A stretch of 64,000 bases of DNA from Brevundimonas subvibrioides ATCC 15264 (GCF_000144605.1 NC_014375.1:1798001-1862000), one strand, 5' to 3'; numbered from the stretch's first letter, positions 44,072-54,831 are shown. Notes: a model not told the origin generated them from the sequence alone. A program made the numbers and translations.

Positions 44072-44295
44072 GCTTGAGGCTCGGTGGCGCGCACGGGCTC
44101 GACGGTCGTCGTCCCGGGGGCATGGGCGAACGGATCCTCGGTCGCGGCCGCGTTCGCGGGCGTGATCGGATCGTTCCAGCCGGTCTGGGGGTCCAGCGGC
44201 GGCGCAGCCGACGCCGGCCCGCGCTGCCGCGTGGCGAACGCCACGATGGCCACGCCGACGGCCAGAAGTCCCAGAACGATAAGGGTCGGTATCAT
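44068..44295 (-). CDS. Small membrane protein, 75 aa
   Basis: An N-terminal helix, MIPTLIVLGLLAVGVAIVAFA, is followed by a polar region with Pro and Thr and ends in ATEPQA. A single inner-membrane span is predicted. Coupled to the 71-aa gene by ATGA. Function unknown; it may be an envelope accessory peptide of the neighbouring LPS genes, which is speculation. Confidence 0.6.
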   Translation of the reverse strand: MIPTLIVLGLLAVGVAIVAFATRQRGPASAAPPLDPQTGWNDPITPANAAATEDPFAHAPGTTTVEPVRATEPQA

Positions 44296-44344
44296 CGTGT
44301 CGCTCCTTTATCCCTTCAGGCTAGCGCGCGAATGTGGCGAGGAT

Positions 44345-44599
44345 TCAACCGCCGGTCGCCTCACCGCGGGGATCGATCATCCGGTGGGCGTGTAGGATGA
44401 AGAAGCGCATGTGGGCGTTGTCGACCGTAGCCTGGGCGCGGGCCTTCCAGGCGGCCTTGGCCTCGGCATAGTTGGGGAAGGCCCCCACGAACTCGACCTT
44501 GGACAGGTCCCGGAAGACGGGCGCATCCAGATGGCGGAGTTCGCCGCCGATGACGAGGTGCAGCAACTGGGGGTCGGCGGTGTTGGGGGCGTCGGTCAT
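44345..44599 (-). CDS. DUF4170 family protein
   Basis: 84 residues, MTDAPNTADPQLLHLVIGGELRHLDAPVFRDLS, with the typical VGAFPNYAEAKAAWKARAQATVDNAHMRFFILHAHRMIDP pattern. The family is a short alphaproteobacterial protein regularly encoded next to cysQ and the Kdo transferase gene; function unknown. It lies 27 bp downstream of the cysQ-like gene on the same strand, so co-transcription is likely. Confidence 0.85.
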   Translation of the reverse strand: MTDAPNTADPQLLHLVIGGELRHLDAPVFRDLSKVEFVGAFPNYAEAKAAWKARAQATVDNAHMRFFILHAHRMIDPRGEATGG

Positions 44600-44626
44600 G
44601 AAAGGCTTTCCGGGGGAGCGGCGGGG

Positions 44627-45421
44627 TCAGTTGGCCAGCGGGATAGGCCCTGTGCGCCGCAGGATCAACGGGTGGAGCGCCGGGGCCGAGCACACCAGGC
44701 TGGCCTGACGGGGATCCGGCTGGTTGAACCGCCAGGGCCGCCCGTGGTGATCACTGACCTTCGCGCCGGCCTCGGTGGCGATCAGGGCCCCGGCGCAGAC
44801 GTCCCAGTCCCATTTCGGGGTCAGGGCGATGGCGGCGTCGAAGGCCCCCGATGCCACCAGGGCCATGCGATAGGCCAGCGCGTTGCGCTTCTCGTATCGC
44901 ATGGGCGGCCAGGGCTCGGGCCAGTGCGCTCCCTCCATCAGGCGGGCGTCGGCGAGGACGGCAGCGTCATCGAGGGTGTCGACGTCCGACGCCAGGATCG
45001 GGCGGCCGTTCAGTCGGGCCCCGCCCTCCAGGGTCGCCTCGAAGGTCTCGTTCAGCGCCGGCACGTGGATGACGGCGGCGACGGGCACCCCGTCCTCGAC
45101 GATGGCGATGGGCACGCACCACCAGGGCTGGTTCTTCATATAGGCGACGGTGCCGTCGATTGGATCGACGACGAAGACGCGGGATTTCGACAGGCGCGCG
45201 GGCGTGTCGGGGGTCTCCTCGGACAGCCAGCCGTAGTCGGGACGGGCGGCGAGAAGCTCGGCCTTCAGCATGGCGTCGACGGCGAGGTCGGCGCTGGTGA
45301 CCGGGGAACCGCCGACCTTGTGATCGATCCGCAGCCCCCGGTCGCGCTCGGCCTCGGCCAGCGCACCGGCGCGAAGGGCGGCCGCGCGGATCAGGTGAAG
45401 GTCGGATCCCAGATCGGTCAT
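44627..45421 (-). CDS. Inositol monophosphatase-family protein (CysQ-like)
   Basis: 264 residues. The metal-binding motifs are WLSEETPDT, VVDPIDGTVAYMKNQP and the C-terminal WDWDVCAGALIATEAGAKVSDHHG, as in the inositol monophosphatase/3',5'-bisphosphate nucleotidase superfamily. Position between pmbA and DUF4170 is the place of the gene annotated cysQ in other alphaproteobacteria; the real substrate could be PAP or inositol phosphate. ATG 45421 overlaps the pmbA stop. The frame to 45583 runs into pmbA and is spurious. Confidence 0.9.
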   Translation of the reverse strand: MTDLGSDLHLIRAAALRAGALAEAERDRGLRIDHKVGGSPVTSADLAVDAMLKAELLAARPDYGWLSEETPDTPARLSKSRVFVVDPIDGTVAYMKNQPWWCVPIAIVEDGVPVAAVIHVPALNETFEATLEGGARLNGRPILASDVDTLDDAAVLADARLMEGAHWPEPWPPMRYEKRNALAYRMALVASGAFDAAIALTPKWDWDVCAGALIATEAGAKVSDHHGRPWRFNQPDPRQASLVCSAPALHPLILRRTGPIPLAN

Positions 45422-46764
45422 TTGCCCGCGATGGCGACGGCGTCGATGAGGAGGGACGGGCTGTTGAAGCTGGACCGGAACTCCAGGTCCGACCCGGGGA
45501 CCATGCGGGCCCAGAGGTCGATCAGATTGCCGGCCACGGTGATCTCGCTGACCGGCCAGGCGATCTCGCCGTTCTCGAACCACAGGCCCGAGACCCCCGC
45601 GGACCAGTCGCCGGTGTTGGCGTTCAGCGAGGGGCCGAACATGGAGGTGATGATGAGGCCGGTGCCGGCCTGCTTCATCAGCCCGTCGCGGTCGAGGTCG
45701 CCGGGCGTCAGGTGGACGTTGTGGGTCGAGACCCCGGGCGGACCCGCCAGCCCGCGCGAGGCATGGCCGGTGCTTTCGAGGCCGAGCTGGGCGGCGGCCG
45801 AGGCGTTCAGCAGCCAGGTGGTCAGCACGCCGTCATCGACCAGATTGCGCGCCTGCACCGGCGAGCCCTCGTCGTCGAACGGCGCGGAGCCGAGGCCGCG
45901 CAGACGGAAGGGATCCTCGACCAGGCTGACGCCGCGCGGCAGGACGGCCTGTCCCATCCGGTCCTTCAGGAAGGAGTTGCCGCGCGCGATCGACGGGCCG
46001 GAGATGGCCCCCAGAAGCGGCGACAGGACCTGCCCGGCGATGCGGCGATCGAAAATGACGGGGGCGGTCGTGGAGGCGATCTTTCGAGGCGACAGGCGTT
46101 CGATGGCGCGGCGACCGGCTTCGGCACCGATACTGGCGGCGTCCGGCAGGTCCGACAGCCAGCGGGTCGAGCGGCTCTCGCCGCCGCGCTCCATGGCGCC
46201 GTCCTTCTCGGCGATGACGCCGGCCCCCAGAGAGAAGCCCGTCGCGCCATAGGCCCCGTCGAAGCCTTCGGACGTAACCAGACGCCAGCGGCTGGAGGCG
46301 GTCGAGGCATGGCCGCCTTCCGAGCGGGCGATGCCGGGGACGGCGAGGGCCACCGACTCGGTCTCGGCCGCGACCTGTTCCAGTTCGGCGGCGGACCGCT
46401 CGGACGGATCGAACAGTTGAAGGTCGGGGAAGGGGCCCCGCGCCAGCCGGTCGGCGGGGACGAGGGCGGAATACGGGTCTTCGGGGGCGAGGCGGGCCAT
46501 GGCGACGGCGCGCTCGATCAGGCGGGTACGCGTGGCGGCGGACAGGTCCGAGGCCGAAACGGACGCCTGTCGACGCCCGACGAAGACGCGCAGGCCCAGA
46601 TCGCGGCTTTCCTCGCGTTCAACATCTTCCAGCGCGCCGTTGCGGACGCCCACCGAGAGCGAGGCGCGCTCGGCCGTGACGGCCTCGGCAGCATCGGCCC
46701 CGGCCCGCAGGGCGGCGGCCACGAGGTCGTGCAGGATGTCGGGAGACGTCAGACTGTCAGGCAT
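45418..46764 (-). CDS. pmbA: TldD/PmbA-family metallopeptidase (PmbA)
   Basis: 448 residues of the TldD/PmbA family. The N-terminal region has AAALRAGADAAEAV; later RVFVGRRQASVSASDLS and, towards the end, LRGLGSAPFDDEGSPVQARNLVDDGVL, then ASRGLAGPPGVSTHNVHLTPG. PmbA partners TldD in processing peptides such as microcin B17 and CcdA; in this pair PmbA itself usually lacks the HExxxH zinc motif, and I see none here. The tldD partner is not in the window. Co-transcribed with the cysQ-like gene. Confidence 0.92.
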   Translation of the reverse strand: MPDSLTSPDILHDLVAAALRAGADAAEAVTAERASLSVGVRNGALEDVEREESRDLGLRVFVGRRQASVSASDLSAATRTRLIERAVAMARLAPEDPYSALVPADRLARGPFPDLQLFDPSERSAAELEQVAAETESVALAVPGIARSEGGHASTASSRWRLVTSEGFDGAYGATGFSLGAGVIAEKDGAMERGGESRSTRWLSDLPDAASIGAEAGRRAIERLSPRKIASTTAPVIFDRRIAGQVLSPLLGAISGPSIARGNSFLKDRMGQAVLPRGVSLVEDPFRLRGLGSAPFDDEGSPVQARNLVDDGVLTTWLLNASAAAQLGLESTGHASRGLAGPPGVSTHNVHLTPGDLDRDGLMKQAGTGLIITSMFGPSLNANTGDWSAGVSGLWFENGEIAWPVSEITVAGNLIDLWARMVPGSDLEFRSSFNSPSLLIDAVAIAGK

Positions 46765-46803
46765 GGCCCGATATGGCGGACCCGGGCCTTGCCCGCAACG
46801 GCC

Positions 46804-47226
46804 CTAGCCGTGGGGACTGCCGACGAAGGCATGGATGACCAGCATGCCCGCGGCCACGAACAGGGCCAGATAGGTCAGCATCATGCCGCCCACGCGCCCG
46901 GCAGTCGGCTTGCGGTCGCTGAGCCCGACAGCGTGCAGCAGCCGCCCCAGCAGCAGCGTTCCGCCGACGGCATGGATCGCATAGGCTGGAAGACCGAGGA
47001 GGGTCAGGGCGACCAGGGCGGCGATGCCCACCGGGATGTACTCGGCGGCGTTTCCGAAGACCCGGCTGGACAGCGTGACCTGGGCATTGCCGCCGTCTCC
47101 GAGGACAACCCTGTTTCCCCGTCGCGCCAGTACGACTCGGACCGACAGGACGACCATCAGCAGGATCATCAGACCGCTCCAGAGCGCGGTCGCCTGGGCG
47201 GGGGTCATGTCGGTCAGGATGGCCAT
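46804..47226 (-). CDS. MAPEG-family membrane protein
   Basis: 140 residues, four hydrophobic helices. The MAPEG-type core (VSVRVVLARRGNRVVLGDGG.AQV.L..RVFGNAAEYIPVGI) and the third helix LPAYAIHAVGGTLLLGRLLHAVGLS match the MAPEG (glutathione/eicosanoid) superfamily. Bacterial members have poorly known roles. It ends 37 bp upstream of pmbA and starts 3 bp after the M14 peptidase stop, so all three may share a transcript. Inner membrane. Confidence 0.87.
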   Translation of the reverse strand: MAILTDMTPAQATALWSGLMILLMVVLSVRVVLARRGNRVVLGDGGNAQVTLSSRVFGNAAEYIPVGIAALVALTLLGLPAYAIHAVGGTLLLGRLLHAVGLSDRKPTAGRVGGMMLTYLALFVAAGMLVIHAFVGSPHG

Positions 47227-47228
47227 GG

Positions 47229-49052
47229 TCAGTCCTCGCGTGCGACCGGGTAGAGCCGGTACCGCTCATCATAGAACGGGGTTCGCTCGTAGAACCACGC
47301 CAATCTGGCGTCGCCGTTCGCCGCGAACGCCGGGTCGGAGGCGACCTTCGCCTCGAACGCGGCCTTGAGCGCCGGATCGGCGGCCATCATCGCCTCGGCG
47401 AGCGGTGCGATGGCATAGCCCTCGATGTATTCGACGCGGCTGAGGATCTCGGGAAACAGGCCCCAGGCGAAGAAGCTCTCGTTGGACTGCGGCTCCAGCA
47501 GCAGGACGGCGATGTCCCCCAGCGGCTGGTCGGTCGGCACGCGCACCGATCCGGGGGCCCAGGTCCAGTCTCGGCGCATGGGCGTGACGTCGGTGACGGC
47601 CATCTGGACGTGGCCTTCATTGGCCCGGGAGGCGAGGGTCGGATCGTTCAGGCGCAGCATCTCGACCGCGACGGTGCGGGGCGCATCCAGCGTTTCCATG
47701 GCCAACCCGTGCAGGCGCAGGCGCTCGATCAGGTCGGTGCGATAGGCCGGGATCCAGTAGGCGGTCGGACGGCGCAGGCTGAGCGACGGACGCGAGCCGT
47801 AGTAGGGGAGCTGCCACACTTCGGGATCCGGGCGACCCAGCCAGCGGATCTCCTGTCGACCCGAGGCCGGGCTGTCGTAGGTTTCATAGAGCACGGCCTT
47901 GAAGGCGCGGGTCTGATGCGGGACCGGGTCGGCCTCGAAATTGGCGGGGATCTCGGCCGGGCGCAGGGCCTGATCGGCGGCGATGGCGGCGCGCAGGGGG
48001 CCGGCCTGTTCGGCGAGGAGGCGCAGGGAGGCCTCCATGAAGACATAGGTGCCCAGCACACGCTGGTCGTAGGGCTTCAGGCTGTGGTTCTCGATCAGGA
48101 CCGTCGGGACGTGGGCGGCCGCGCCCCAGCCGTTGGAGAACCGCTCGCCCAGGCCGCCGTCGTTCAGACCGGCGCGGGGGTTCTGGTCGTCGATGCCGAA
48201 GACCAGCGGGCCGGGAATGTGGCCCTGGTCTTCCAGGGCCGCGTCGAGGGCGGGCTTGAACACGTCGTCCAGCCAGGCGGACGAGGCGGGCGACCGGCTG
48301 TAGGCGTTGAACTCGCCGTTGAAGCCGTAGGTGACGTCGTACTGGTAATCCATGCCGTCGGTGACGTGGATATCGAGATAGAGGTCGGGCTTCAGCGCGT
48401 TGATGAAGGTCCGCAGGGCCCGCATCTCGGGCTGGTCCAGCTTCAGGAAGTCGCGGTTCAGGTTCTGGTTGGTGCCGGTGTTGCGCCAGCCCTGGATGCG
48501 GGGGCCGCGCTGGTTCGGGCGGCTGTAGGGGCTGGCCCGCTCATGGCCGTCGACCGACAGGATGGGAATGAGCACCAGGTTGGCGCGGTCCAGCAGGTCG
48601 CCCTTCGCGCCGAAGGCGATGTCGCGCAGCAGCATCATGCCCGCGTCCTTGCCGTCGATCTCGCCCGGATGGATGCCGGCCTGGGCCAGCAGGACGGGCT
48701 TGGCCGGGTCGAGGGTCGCGCCGTCCCTGGACGCGATGACGGCATAGATCGGCCGGCCCTCGGGCGAGGTGCCGAACTGTTCGATCCGGATCAGGTCCGA
48801 GGCCGCATCCAGCCGGTCGAACCAGGCGCGGGTTGCGGCGTAGTCGGGGCTGAAATCATGGGCCGGGTCGCGCTCGAATTCGGTAGTCCACGGGTTCGAC
48901 GGGTCGGCCAGAAGGGCGCGGCTGGCCCCGCTCCATTCGAGGGCGGGGGGCAGGAAGGGCTGGTCCCAGGCGGCGGTGTTGGCAAGCGACTGGGACATGG
49001 CGGGACTCGAGGACAGGGCGGCCAGGGCCGCGAACAGGAGGGCGGTGCGCAT
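47229..49052 (-). CDS. Secreted M14-family zinc carboxypeptidase-like protein
   Basis: 607 residues. Signal peptide MRTALLFAALAALSSSPAMS-Q. The zinc motif is HPGEIDGKD (His and Glu ligands), the third ligand is in YLDIHVTDG, and the likely catalytic Glu is in TVLIENHSLKPY. This is M14-like, with a long C-terminal extension of about 300 residues of unknown fold. ATG 49052 is better than 49070 because of the GAAGGG ribosome site. Periplasmic or secreted peptide hydrolysis is likely. It precedes the MAPEG gene. Confidence 0.88.
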   Translation of the reverse strand: MRTALLFAALAALSSSPAMSQSLANTAAWDQPFLPPALEWSGASRALLADPSNPWTTEFERDPAHDFSPDYAATRAWFDRLDAASDLIRIEQFGTSPEGRPIYAVIASRDGATLDPAKPVLLAQAGIHPGEIDGKDAGMMLLRDIAFGAKGDLLDRANLVLIPILSVDGHERASPYSRPNQRGPRIQGWRNTGTNQNLNRDFLKLDQPEMRALRTFINALKPDLYLDIHVTDGMDYQYDVTYGFNGEFNAYSRSPASSAWLDDVFKPALDAALEDQGHIPGPLVFGIDDQNPRAGLNDGGLGERFSNGWGAAAHVPTVLIENHSLKPYDQRVLGTYVFMEASLRLLAEQAGPLRAAIAADQALRPAEIPANFEADPVPHQTRAFKAVLYETYDSPASGRQEIRWLGRPDPEVWQLPYYGSRPSLSLRRPTAYWIPAYRTDLIERLRLHGLAMETLDAPRTVAVEMLRLNDPTLASRANEGHVQMAVTDVTPMRRDWTWAPGSVRVPTDQPLGDIAVLLLEPQSNESFFAWGLFPEILSRVEYIEGYAIAPLAEAMMAADPALKAAFEAKVASDPAFAANGDARLAWFYERTPFYDERYRLYPVARED

Positions 49053-49098
49053 GGCCCTTCGTCGTCCCATAGGGTCGATCTTGCAAGCCTTCGTGGCG

Positions 49099-49716
49099 TC
49101 AGACCGGTGGCGACCAGGCTCCGGCCGCGACCAGCTGCGAGCCGGCCCGGACCATGTTCCACAGGGTGTAGGCGAGGACGACGATCAGTGCCCCGATCAC
49201 GACGCTGCGCTGCGGCGCGAACGCGGCCGTGGCCGTGCAGACGGCGAACAGGATGACGCCGAAGATGAGGCGTGGCGTCCAGAAGGTGGACCAGGCCGGG
49301 TCCGCGAGCGCCAGAAGTCCGAGCAGGGCCCAGACCATCGCGTTGGCGGCCAGGACACAGCCGAACACCACGCGACGATGGGCCCAGAAGTGGTCGTCCA
49401 GGTCGATGCGCGTCTCGACCCCCTCGGCCGTCACGCGGGGGAATGTGATGCTGGCGGCGATGTAGAAGGTCGCGGCGATGATCAGGCCGACCAGCAAGAG
49501 AACGGGATTGAACGGCGCGTCCCGGAAGAAGCGCCAGGCCTGGTTCCAGAACGTCGCCAGATCGATGGCCACGAACACGGCCAGCAGCGGCGTCAGCCAG
49601 CCGAACCGCACCCGCTGGCGCTCATGGAGCACACGCGAGAACCCGCCGACCAGTTCGGCGACGGAAAGACCCAGCAGCAGGCCGTAGAAGCTGAAGAAGA
49701 ATTCGAAGTCGCTCAA
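49099..49716 (-). CDS. Multi-span membrane protein, unknown function
   Basis: 205 residues with about six hydrophobic helices: FFFSFYGLLLGLSVAELVGGF, then LLAVFVAIDLATFW, LLLVGLIIAATFYIAAS, ANAMVWALLGLLALA, LIFGVILFAVCTATAA and VVIGALIVVLAYTLWN. The N-terminal MSDFEFFFSFYGLLLGLSVAE recurs in proteobacterial membrane proteins of unknown role. No catalytic motif recognised. It lies between the M14 peptidase and ubiD on the same strand. Confidence 0.72.
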   Translation of the reverse strand: MSDFEFFFSFYGLLLGLSVAELVGGFSRVLHERQRVRFGWLTPLLAVFVAIDLATFWNQAWRFFRDAPFNPVLLLVGLIIAATFYIAASITFPRVTAEGVETRIDLDDHFWAHRRVVFGCVLAANAMVWALLGLLALADPAWSTFWTPRLIFGVILFAVCTATAAFAPQRSVVIGALIVVLAYTLWNMVRAGSQLVAAGAWSPPV

Positions 49717-49745
49717 GTCGCCCCCCGGCCGTGTTCACGCCAACG

Positions 49746-51272
49746 CTACTTCCAGATCGGCGTCCCGTCGCCCGGCAATCCGAGGCGATCCCACATGGAC
49801 GAGACGCGATCGATGACGTCGCGGTCCATGCGGATCTCCTCGCCCCATTCGCGATGGGTCTCCGGCGGCCATTTGTCGGTGGCATCGAGGCCGATCTTGG
49901 AGCCGAGGCCGCTCTCGGGCGAGGCGAAGTCCAGATAGTCGATCGGGGTGTTCTCGATCAGGGTGATGTCGCGGGCCGGGTCCATCTTGGTGGCCATGGC
50001 CCACATGACCTGTTTCCAGTCGCGCGCGTCGATGTCGTCGTCCACGACGATGACCCATTTGGTGTACATGAACTGGCGCAGATAGCTCCAGACGCCCAGC
50101 ATCACCCGCTTGGCGTGGCCGGGATAGGCCTTCTTCATCGACACCACGGCGATGCGGTAGGAGCAGCCCTCGGGCGGTAGCCAGAAGTCCGTGATCTCCG
50201 GGAACTGGGCCCGCAGCAGAGGGATGAAGACCTCGTTCAGGGCCTCGCCCAGCACGCTGGGCTCGTCCGGCGGGCGGCCCGTGAAGGTGGTCAGATAGAC
50301 CGGGTCCCGGCGCATGGTGATGGCGCTGACCTGGAAGACCGGGAAGGTCTCGACCGAGTTGTAGTAGCCGGTGTGGTCGCCGTAGGGACCCTCCGGCGCG
50401 TGCTCGTCCAGCAGGACGTGGCCCTCCAGCACGATCTCGGCCTGCGCCGGGACCATCAGGGGCACGGTCTTGCAGGCGACCAGCTCGGCCTTGGCCCCGC
50501 GCATCAGGCCGGCGAATTGGTATTCGCTGAGGGTGTCGGGCACCGGCGTCACCGCGGCCAGGATGGTGCCGGGATCGGCCCCCAGGACGACGGCGCAGGG
50601 CAGGGGGCCGGTCTTCTTCTTCTTGTGGCGGGCATAGTGCTGGGCCCCGCCGCGGTGGGCCAGCCAGCGCATGATGGCCCTGTCCTTGCCCAGCACCTGC
50701 ATGCGGTAGATCCCGAGGTTGAAGTCGTCCTCCCGGTCGTCCGACGGGCCCTTGGTGACCACCAGACCCCAGGTGATCAGCGGGGCGGGCTCGCCGGGCC
50801 AGCAGGTCTGGATGGGAAGCTTGCCGAGGTCGATCTGGTCGCCCTTGAGGACGACCTCCTGCACGGGGGCGGACTTGACCACCTTGGGCCGCATGGCGAG
50901 GACGGACTGGGCGAGGGGCAGCATGTCCATGGCGTCGGACAGGCCGCGCGGCGGGGTCGGGTTCTTGAGGAAGGCCAGCAGTTCGCCGACCTCGCGCAGC
51001 TCGGCGGCGGTGGTGCGGGACCTTTTGTCCAGCGTCACGCCCATGGCGACGCGCTTCACCGTGCCGAACAGATTGGCCAGCGCCGGGATCGGGCTGATCG
51101 AGCCGTCGGGCATGACCGGCTTCTCGAACAGGACCGCCGGGCCGCCGTTCCGCAGGAGGCGGGTCTGGATCTCGGTCATCTCCAGCACGGTGGAGACGGG
51201 CTCGGTCACGCGGACCAGCTCGCCCGAGGCCTCCAGCTGGGCCATGAAGTCGCGCAGGGATTTGTAGGCCAT
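49746..51272 (-). CDS. ubiD: UbiD-family decarboxylase
   Basis: 508 residues, with the prFMN-dependent UbiD pattern: [82 protein letters not shown] and [23 protein letters not shown]. UbiD decarboxylates 3-polyprenyl-4-hydroxybenzoate in ubiquinone synthesis and needs prenylated FMN from UbiX, which is not seen here. Start ATG 51272 gives a normal length. The position after a membrane protein gives no extra evidence. Confidence 0.95.
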   Translation of the reverse strand: MAYKSLRDFMAQLEASGELVRVTEPVSTVLEMTEIQTRLLRNGGPAVLFEKPVMPDGSISPIPALANLFGTVKRVAMGVTLDKRSRTTAAELREVGELLAFLKNPTPPRGLSDAMDMLPLAQSVLAMRPKVVKSAPVQEVVLKGDQIDLGKLPIQTCWPGEPAPLITWGLVVTKGPSDDREDDFNLGIYRMQVLGKDRAIMRWLAHRGGAQHYARHKKKKTGPLPCAVVLGADPGTILAAVTPVPDTLSEYQFAGLMRGAKAELVACKTVPLMVPAQAEIVLEGHVLLDEHAPEGPYGDHTGYYNSVETFPVFQVSAITMRRDPVYLTTFTGRPPDEPSVLGEALNEVFIPLLRAQFPEITDFWLPPEGCSYRIAVVSMKKAYPGHAKRVMLGVWSYLRQFMYTKWVIVVDDDIDARDWKQVMWAMATKMDPARDITLIENTPIDYLDFASPESGLGSKIGLDATDKWPPETHREWGEEIRMDRDVIDRVSSMWDRLGLPGDGTPIWK

Positions 51273-51417
51273 GATGCCGATTAGGACGGCCTGAGCGGGC
51301 TGTCACCCTTGGCCATCACCACCGGCCCGCGATCCAGTGCCGCAAGGCGGCCGCCAGCGACGACGCCGAAGGTGTCGCGCTGGCGTCGGAGGGGGCGCAG
51401 ACGATCGGCGCTCCGGC

Positions 51418-53493
51418 CTAGACGTCCAGATCGGCGACCGCGAACTGGGCGTTGTCCTGGATGAAGCGGAAGCGGGCGTCGGCCTTCTTGCCCATCAGCC
51501 GCTCGACCAGATCCTCGATGTCGTTCTCGCTCTCGGGCAGGGTGACGCGGGCCAGGGTCCGCTTCTTCGGATCCATGGTGGTCTCCTTGAGCTGGGAGGC
51601 CATCATCTCGCCGAGACCCTTGAACCGGCCCAGCTCGACCTTCTTGCCCTTGAACACCGTGGCCATCAGCTCGTCACGGTGGGCCTCGTCGCGGGCATAT
51701 TCCGACAGGGGACCGGCGGACAGGCGATAGAGCGGCGGCAGGGCCATGAACAGGCGACCCTGACGGATCACCTCGGGCATGGAGCGGTAGAAGAAGGTGA
51801 TCAGCAGGGCGGCGATGTGGGCGCCGTCGACGTCGGCGTCCGTCATGATCACGATCCGCTCGTAGCGCAGCTGGTCGATATGGAAGCGCGGGCCGGTCGT
51901 GACGCCGAGCGCCAGGGTCAGGTCGCTGAGCTCGATATTGGCGCGCAGCTTGTCCGCCGTGGCATTGGCCACGTTCAGGATCTTGCCGCGCAGGGGCAGG
52001 ATGGCCTGGGTGGTGCGGTCGCGCGCCTGTTTGGCCGAGCCGCCGGCCGAATCGCCCTCGACGATGAACAGTTCGGTGCCGTTGGCCGACTGGCGCGAGC
52101 AGTCCGACAGCTTGCCGGGCAGGCGCAGCTTGCGGGTGGCCTGGGCGCGCTGGACCTCCTTGTCCTTCCTGCGGCGCAGGCGGTCCTCGGCACGCTCGAT
52201 GATGAAGCCCAGCAGGACGTTGGCCTGTTTGGGGTTCTCGGTCAGCCAGTGGTCCAGCGGATCGCGCAGCAGGGCCTCGACCAGGCGCTGGCCTTCGCTG
52301 GAAGACAGCCGATCCTTGGTCTGGCCCTGGAACTCGGGGTTGCGAATGAAGACCGAGATCATGGCCCCGGCGTTGGCGATGACGTCCTCGGCCGTAATCT
52401 GGACCGCGCGCTTCTCGTGGGTCAGTTCGCCATAGGCCTTGAGGCCGCGCACGAGGGCGGCGCGGAAGCCCGCCTCGTGCGTGCCCCCGTCGGGGGTCGC
52501 GACGGTGTTGCAGTAGGACTGGACGAAGCCGTCAGCCTCGCCGAAGCCGATCGGGGACCAGGCCACGGCCCATTCCACGGCCCCGGCCTCGCCCTTGCGT
52601 TCAACGCGGCCCGAGAAGGTCGGGGTGACCGTCTCCAGTTCGCCGATCCGTTCGGCCAGGGCATCCGCAAGCCCGTTCGGGAAGTGGAAGGTCGCGGTCT
52701 CCGGCGTCGCATCGGTGATGCGGTCGGGCGCACAGGTCCATTTGATCTCGACGCCGCGGAACAGATAGGCCTTGGACCGGGCCATGCGGAACAGGCGCGC
52801 CGGCTTGAAGGCCGCGCCGACGCCGAAGATCTCGGCGTCCGGATGGAAGCGGATCAGGGTGCCCTTCTTCTTCGAGGGCTGGACCTGTTCGATGGAGCCC
52901 AGCGGCAGGCCCCGGCTGAACGACTGTTTCCACTCGAAGCCGTCGCGCCAGACGGTGACGTCCAGCCGGTCTGACAGGGCGTTGACGACCGAGACCCCGA
53001 CGCCGTGCAGGCCGCCGGAGGTCTCATAGGCCTTGCCGGAGAACTTCCCGCCGGAATGGAGGACGGTCATGACCACCTCCAGCGCCGACTTGCCCGGGTG
53101 TTTGGGGTGGGGGTCGACGGGAATGCCGCGCCCGTCGTCCCGCACCGAGAGGAAACCCTCGGCGTCCAGATCGACGGTGATCAGCTTGGCATGGCGGGCC
53201 ACGGCCTCGTCCATCGCGTTGTCGAGCACCTCGGCGAACAGGTGGTGCAGGGCCCGCTCGTCGGTGCCGCCGATGTACATGCCGGGGCGTTTGCGGACGG
53301 GCTCGAGGCCCTCGAGCACCTCGATGGACGAGGCGGAATAGGAGCCGGGCGCGGGCGGAGGCGTGACGGCCGCCGGCGCGACGGGCGCGCTCGCCGCTTG
53401 TGGCTTCAGCGAGGGTTCAGGCGCGGGCGGGGGAGCCGCAGGCTTGGGGGCCTCGGGGATGTCATCGAACAGGGACGGCGCGTTGGCGGGCAT
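51418..53493 (-). CDS. parE: DNA topoisomerase IV subunit B
   Basis: 691 residues. The GHKL ATPase N-terminus begins after a Pro/Ala-rich extension of about 50 residues, with [31 protein letters not shown], then the ATP lid [15 protein letters not shown]. The Toprim-type [21 protein letters not shown] and [18 protein letters not shown] are diagnostic of GyrB/ParE; the short length without the GyrB insert favours ParE. The enzyme decatenates daughter chromosomes. Start ATG 53493 lies inside the 3' end of the upstream O-antigen ligase gene by 32 bp, so the true start may be a little further downstream. Confidence 0.95.
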   Translation of the reverse strand: MPANAPSLFDDIPEAPKPAAPPPAPEPSLKPQAASAPVAPAAVTPPPAPGSYSASSIEVLEGLEPVRKRPGMYIGGTDERALHHLFAEVLDNAMDEAVARHAKLITVDLDAEGFLSVRDDGRGIPVDPHPKHPGKSALEVVMTVLHSGGKFSGKAYETSGGLHGVGVSVVNALSDRLDVTVWRDGFEWKQSFSRGLPLGSIEQVQPSKKKGTLIRFHPDAEIFGVGAAFKPARLFRMARSKAYLFRGVEIKWTCAPDRITDATPETATFHFPNGLADALAERIGELETVTPTFSGRVERKGEAGAVEWAVAWSPIGFGEADGFVQSYCNTVATPDGGTHEAGFRAALVRGLKAYGELTHEKRAVQITAEDVIANAGAMISVFIRNPEFQGQTKDRLSSSEGQRLVEALLRDPLDHWLTENPKQANVLLGFIIERAEDRLRRRKDKEVQRAQATRKLRLPGKLSDCSRQSANGTELFIVEGDSAGGSAKQARDRTTQAILPLRGKILNVANATADKLRANIELSDLTLALGVTTGPRFHIDQLRYERIVIMTDADVDGAHIAALLITFFYRSMPEVIRQGRLFMALPPLYRLSAGPLSEYARDEAHRDELMATVFKGKKVELGRFKGLGEMMASQLKETTMDPKKRTLARVTLPESENDIEDLVERLMGKKADARFRFIQDNAQFAVADLDV

Positions 53494-54808
53494 GGGCTGA
53501 GTGTGCGGCGATTCGGGGTCGCTGCTGGTAGGCCCCGCGCGCGGCCGGAGCAAGCGGAACGCGCGACGTGTCGGGGGCGAAGGCCGTCGCCCGGGCGACG
53601 ATGGCCAGCATCAGCACCCAGGGCAGGTTGGCGTGGCTGAGCAGGACGCTCTCGGACAGGCTGAGCAGCAGGAAGGCGAGGAAGTATCCCAGCGCCCACC
53701 AGCCCTCTTTCGGACCGTCGGTCGCGACGCGGGAGACCGAGCCGAAGAAGCCGACGGCGACGACGATCCCGACGGCGACCGCGCCCGGCCAGCCCAGCTG
53801 GACCAGCAGGTCGATCCAGCCGTTGTGGGCGGACGGGACCGGCCAGCCGGTTTCGGCGCGCACGAACATGGCGGGCACGGACTCGCGGCCCCAGAAAGCC
53901 TGGTAGCCATAGCCGGTCCAGGGATGGACCGAGACCTTGTGCATCAGGCTGACCCAGATGTCGGTGCGGCCGGTCAGGGAGGGGTCCTTGCCCAGCGCCT
54001 TCAGGACGACAGCGGGTTCGGTGATGAAGACATAGGTGCCGGTGGCGATCAGGACCACGCCGACCCAGATGGCCACGACCGAGAAGGCCGCCCCGCCGCG
54101 CCGCATGGCCCACAGGCCCGCGATGAGGCCCACCGCCAGCAACAGGCACAGCAGGGAGGTCTTGGACTGGGTCGCCAGGACCAGCAGGGTGGTGACCAGC
54201 AGGGCGATGAAGGGCAGCCACCGATGTCGGGTCTGTTCGGAGGCCAGACAGGCGGCGCTGGCGGCGGCACCCGCAACCATGATGCCGCCCATCTGGTTCT
54301 TCTCGTACCACAGGCCGCGCCACAGGCCGTCGTTGTCACCGTGGTGGACGCCGATGGCGGGGAAGGCGAAGACGAAGACCAGACTGCCGACGCCCAGGAT
54401 CAGGCCCATGCCCATCAGCAGGCGCGGCAGGTGCACGCCCCGGAACACGACGCCCAGATAGACGGCGAAGACCGAGGCCATGCCCATGGCCAGCACGCGG
54501 CGCGCCGTCGTCTCCGCGTCGATCGACCAGTATTTCGAGGCATAGGCGTGGAGCACGAGGGCCAGCACCATCAGCAGGGCGGGCCAGGCACGAGCGACCC
54601 TGTCGGCGCGCAGGGCCACCAGGGCGATGATGATCGCATAGACCGGCAGCCAGATCAGCCGCAGGATCGGGGTCTCGGCCTGGGTCGGAGCGAAGACCGG
54701 GCCGACGAAGGCACCCGTGAGCATGATGACCACGAACATCGCCGCCGCCCGCTCCCACAGGGGCGGCGCGGGGTCTTCGGCCGGGGGTGACTCGAGGGCG
54801 GGGCGCAC
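53462..54808 (-). CDS. O-antigen ligase-like (Wzy_C) membrane protein
   Basis: 448 residues with about eleven membrane helices. The O-antigen ligase region (PF04932) is represented by [24 protein letters not shown], then the periplasmic loop with [28 protein letters not shown] and [19 protein letters not shown]. The family includes WaaL and exopolysaccharide polymerases such as ExoQ; which one cannot be told. The start is GTG 54808. An inverted repeat holding a GANTC methylation site lies 24-40 bp upstream. Overlaps parE. Confidence 0.82.
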   Translation of the reverse strand: MRPALESPPAEDPAPPLWERAAAMFVVIMLTGAFVGPVFAPTQAETPILRLIWLPVYAIIIALVALRADRVARAWPALLMVLALVLHAYASKYWSIDAETTARRVLAMGMASVFAVYLGVVFRGVHLPRLLMGMGLILGVGSLVFVFAFPAIGVHHGDNDGLWRGLWYEKNQMGGIMVAGAAASAACLASEQTRHRWLPFIALLVTTLLVLATQSKTSLLCLLLAVGLIAGLWAMRRGGAAFSVVAIWVGVVLIATGTYVFITEPAVVLKALGKDPSLTGRTDIWVSLMHKVSVHPWTGYGYQAFWGRESVPAMFVRAETGWPVPSAHNGWIDLLVQLGWPGAVAVGIVVAVGFFGSVSRVATDGPKEGWWALGYFLAFLLLSLSESVLLSHANLPWVLMLAIVARATAFAPDTSRVPLAPAARGAYQQRPRIAAHSAHARQRAVPVR

Positions 54809-54831
54809 GGACCGCAGGGTCGGTCGAGGCA

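Noticed and set aside
45712-47253. 513-codon plus-strand frame
   Set aside because: Antisense to pmbA and the MAPEG gene, with no domain.
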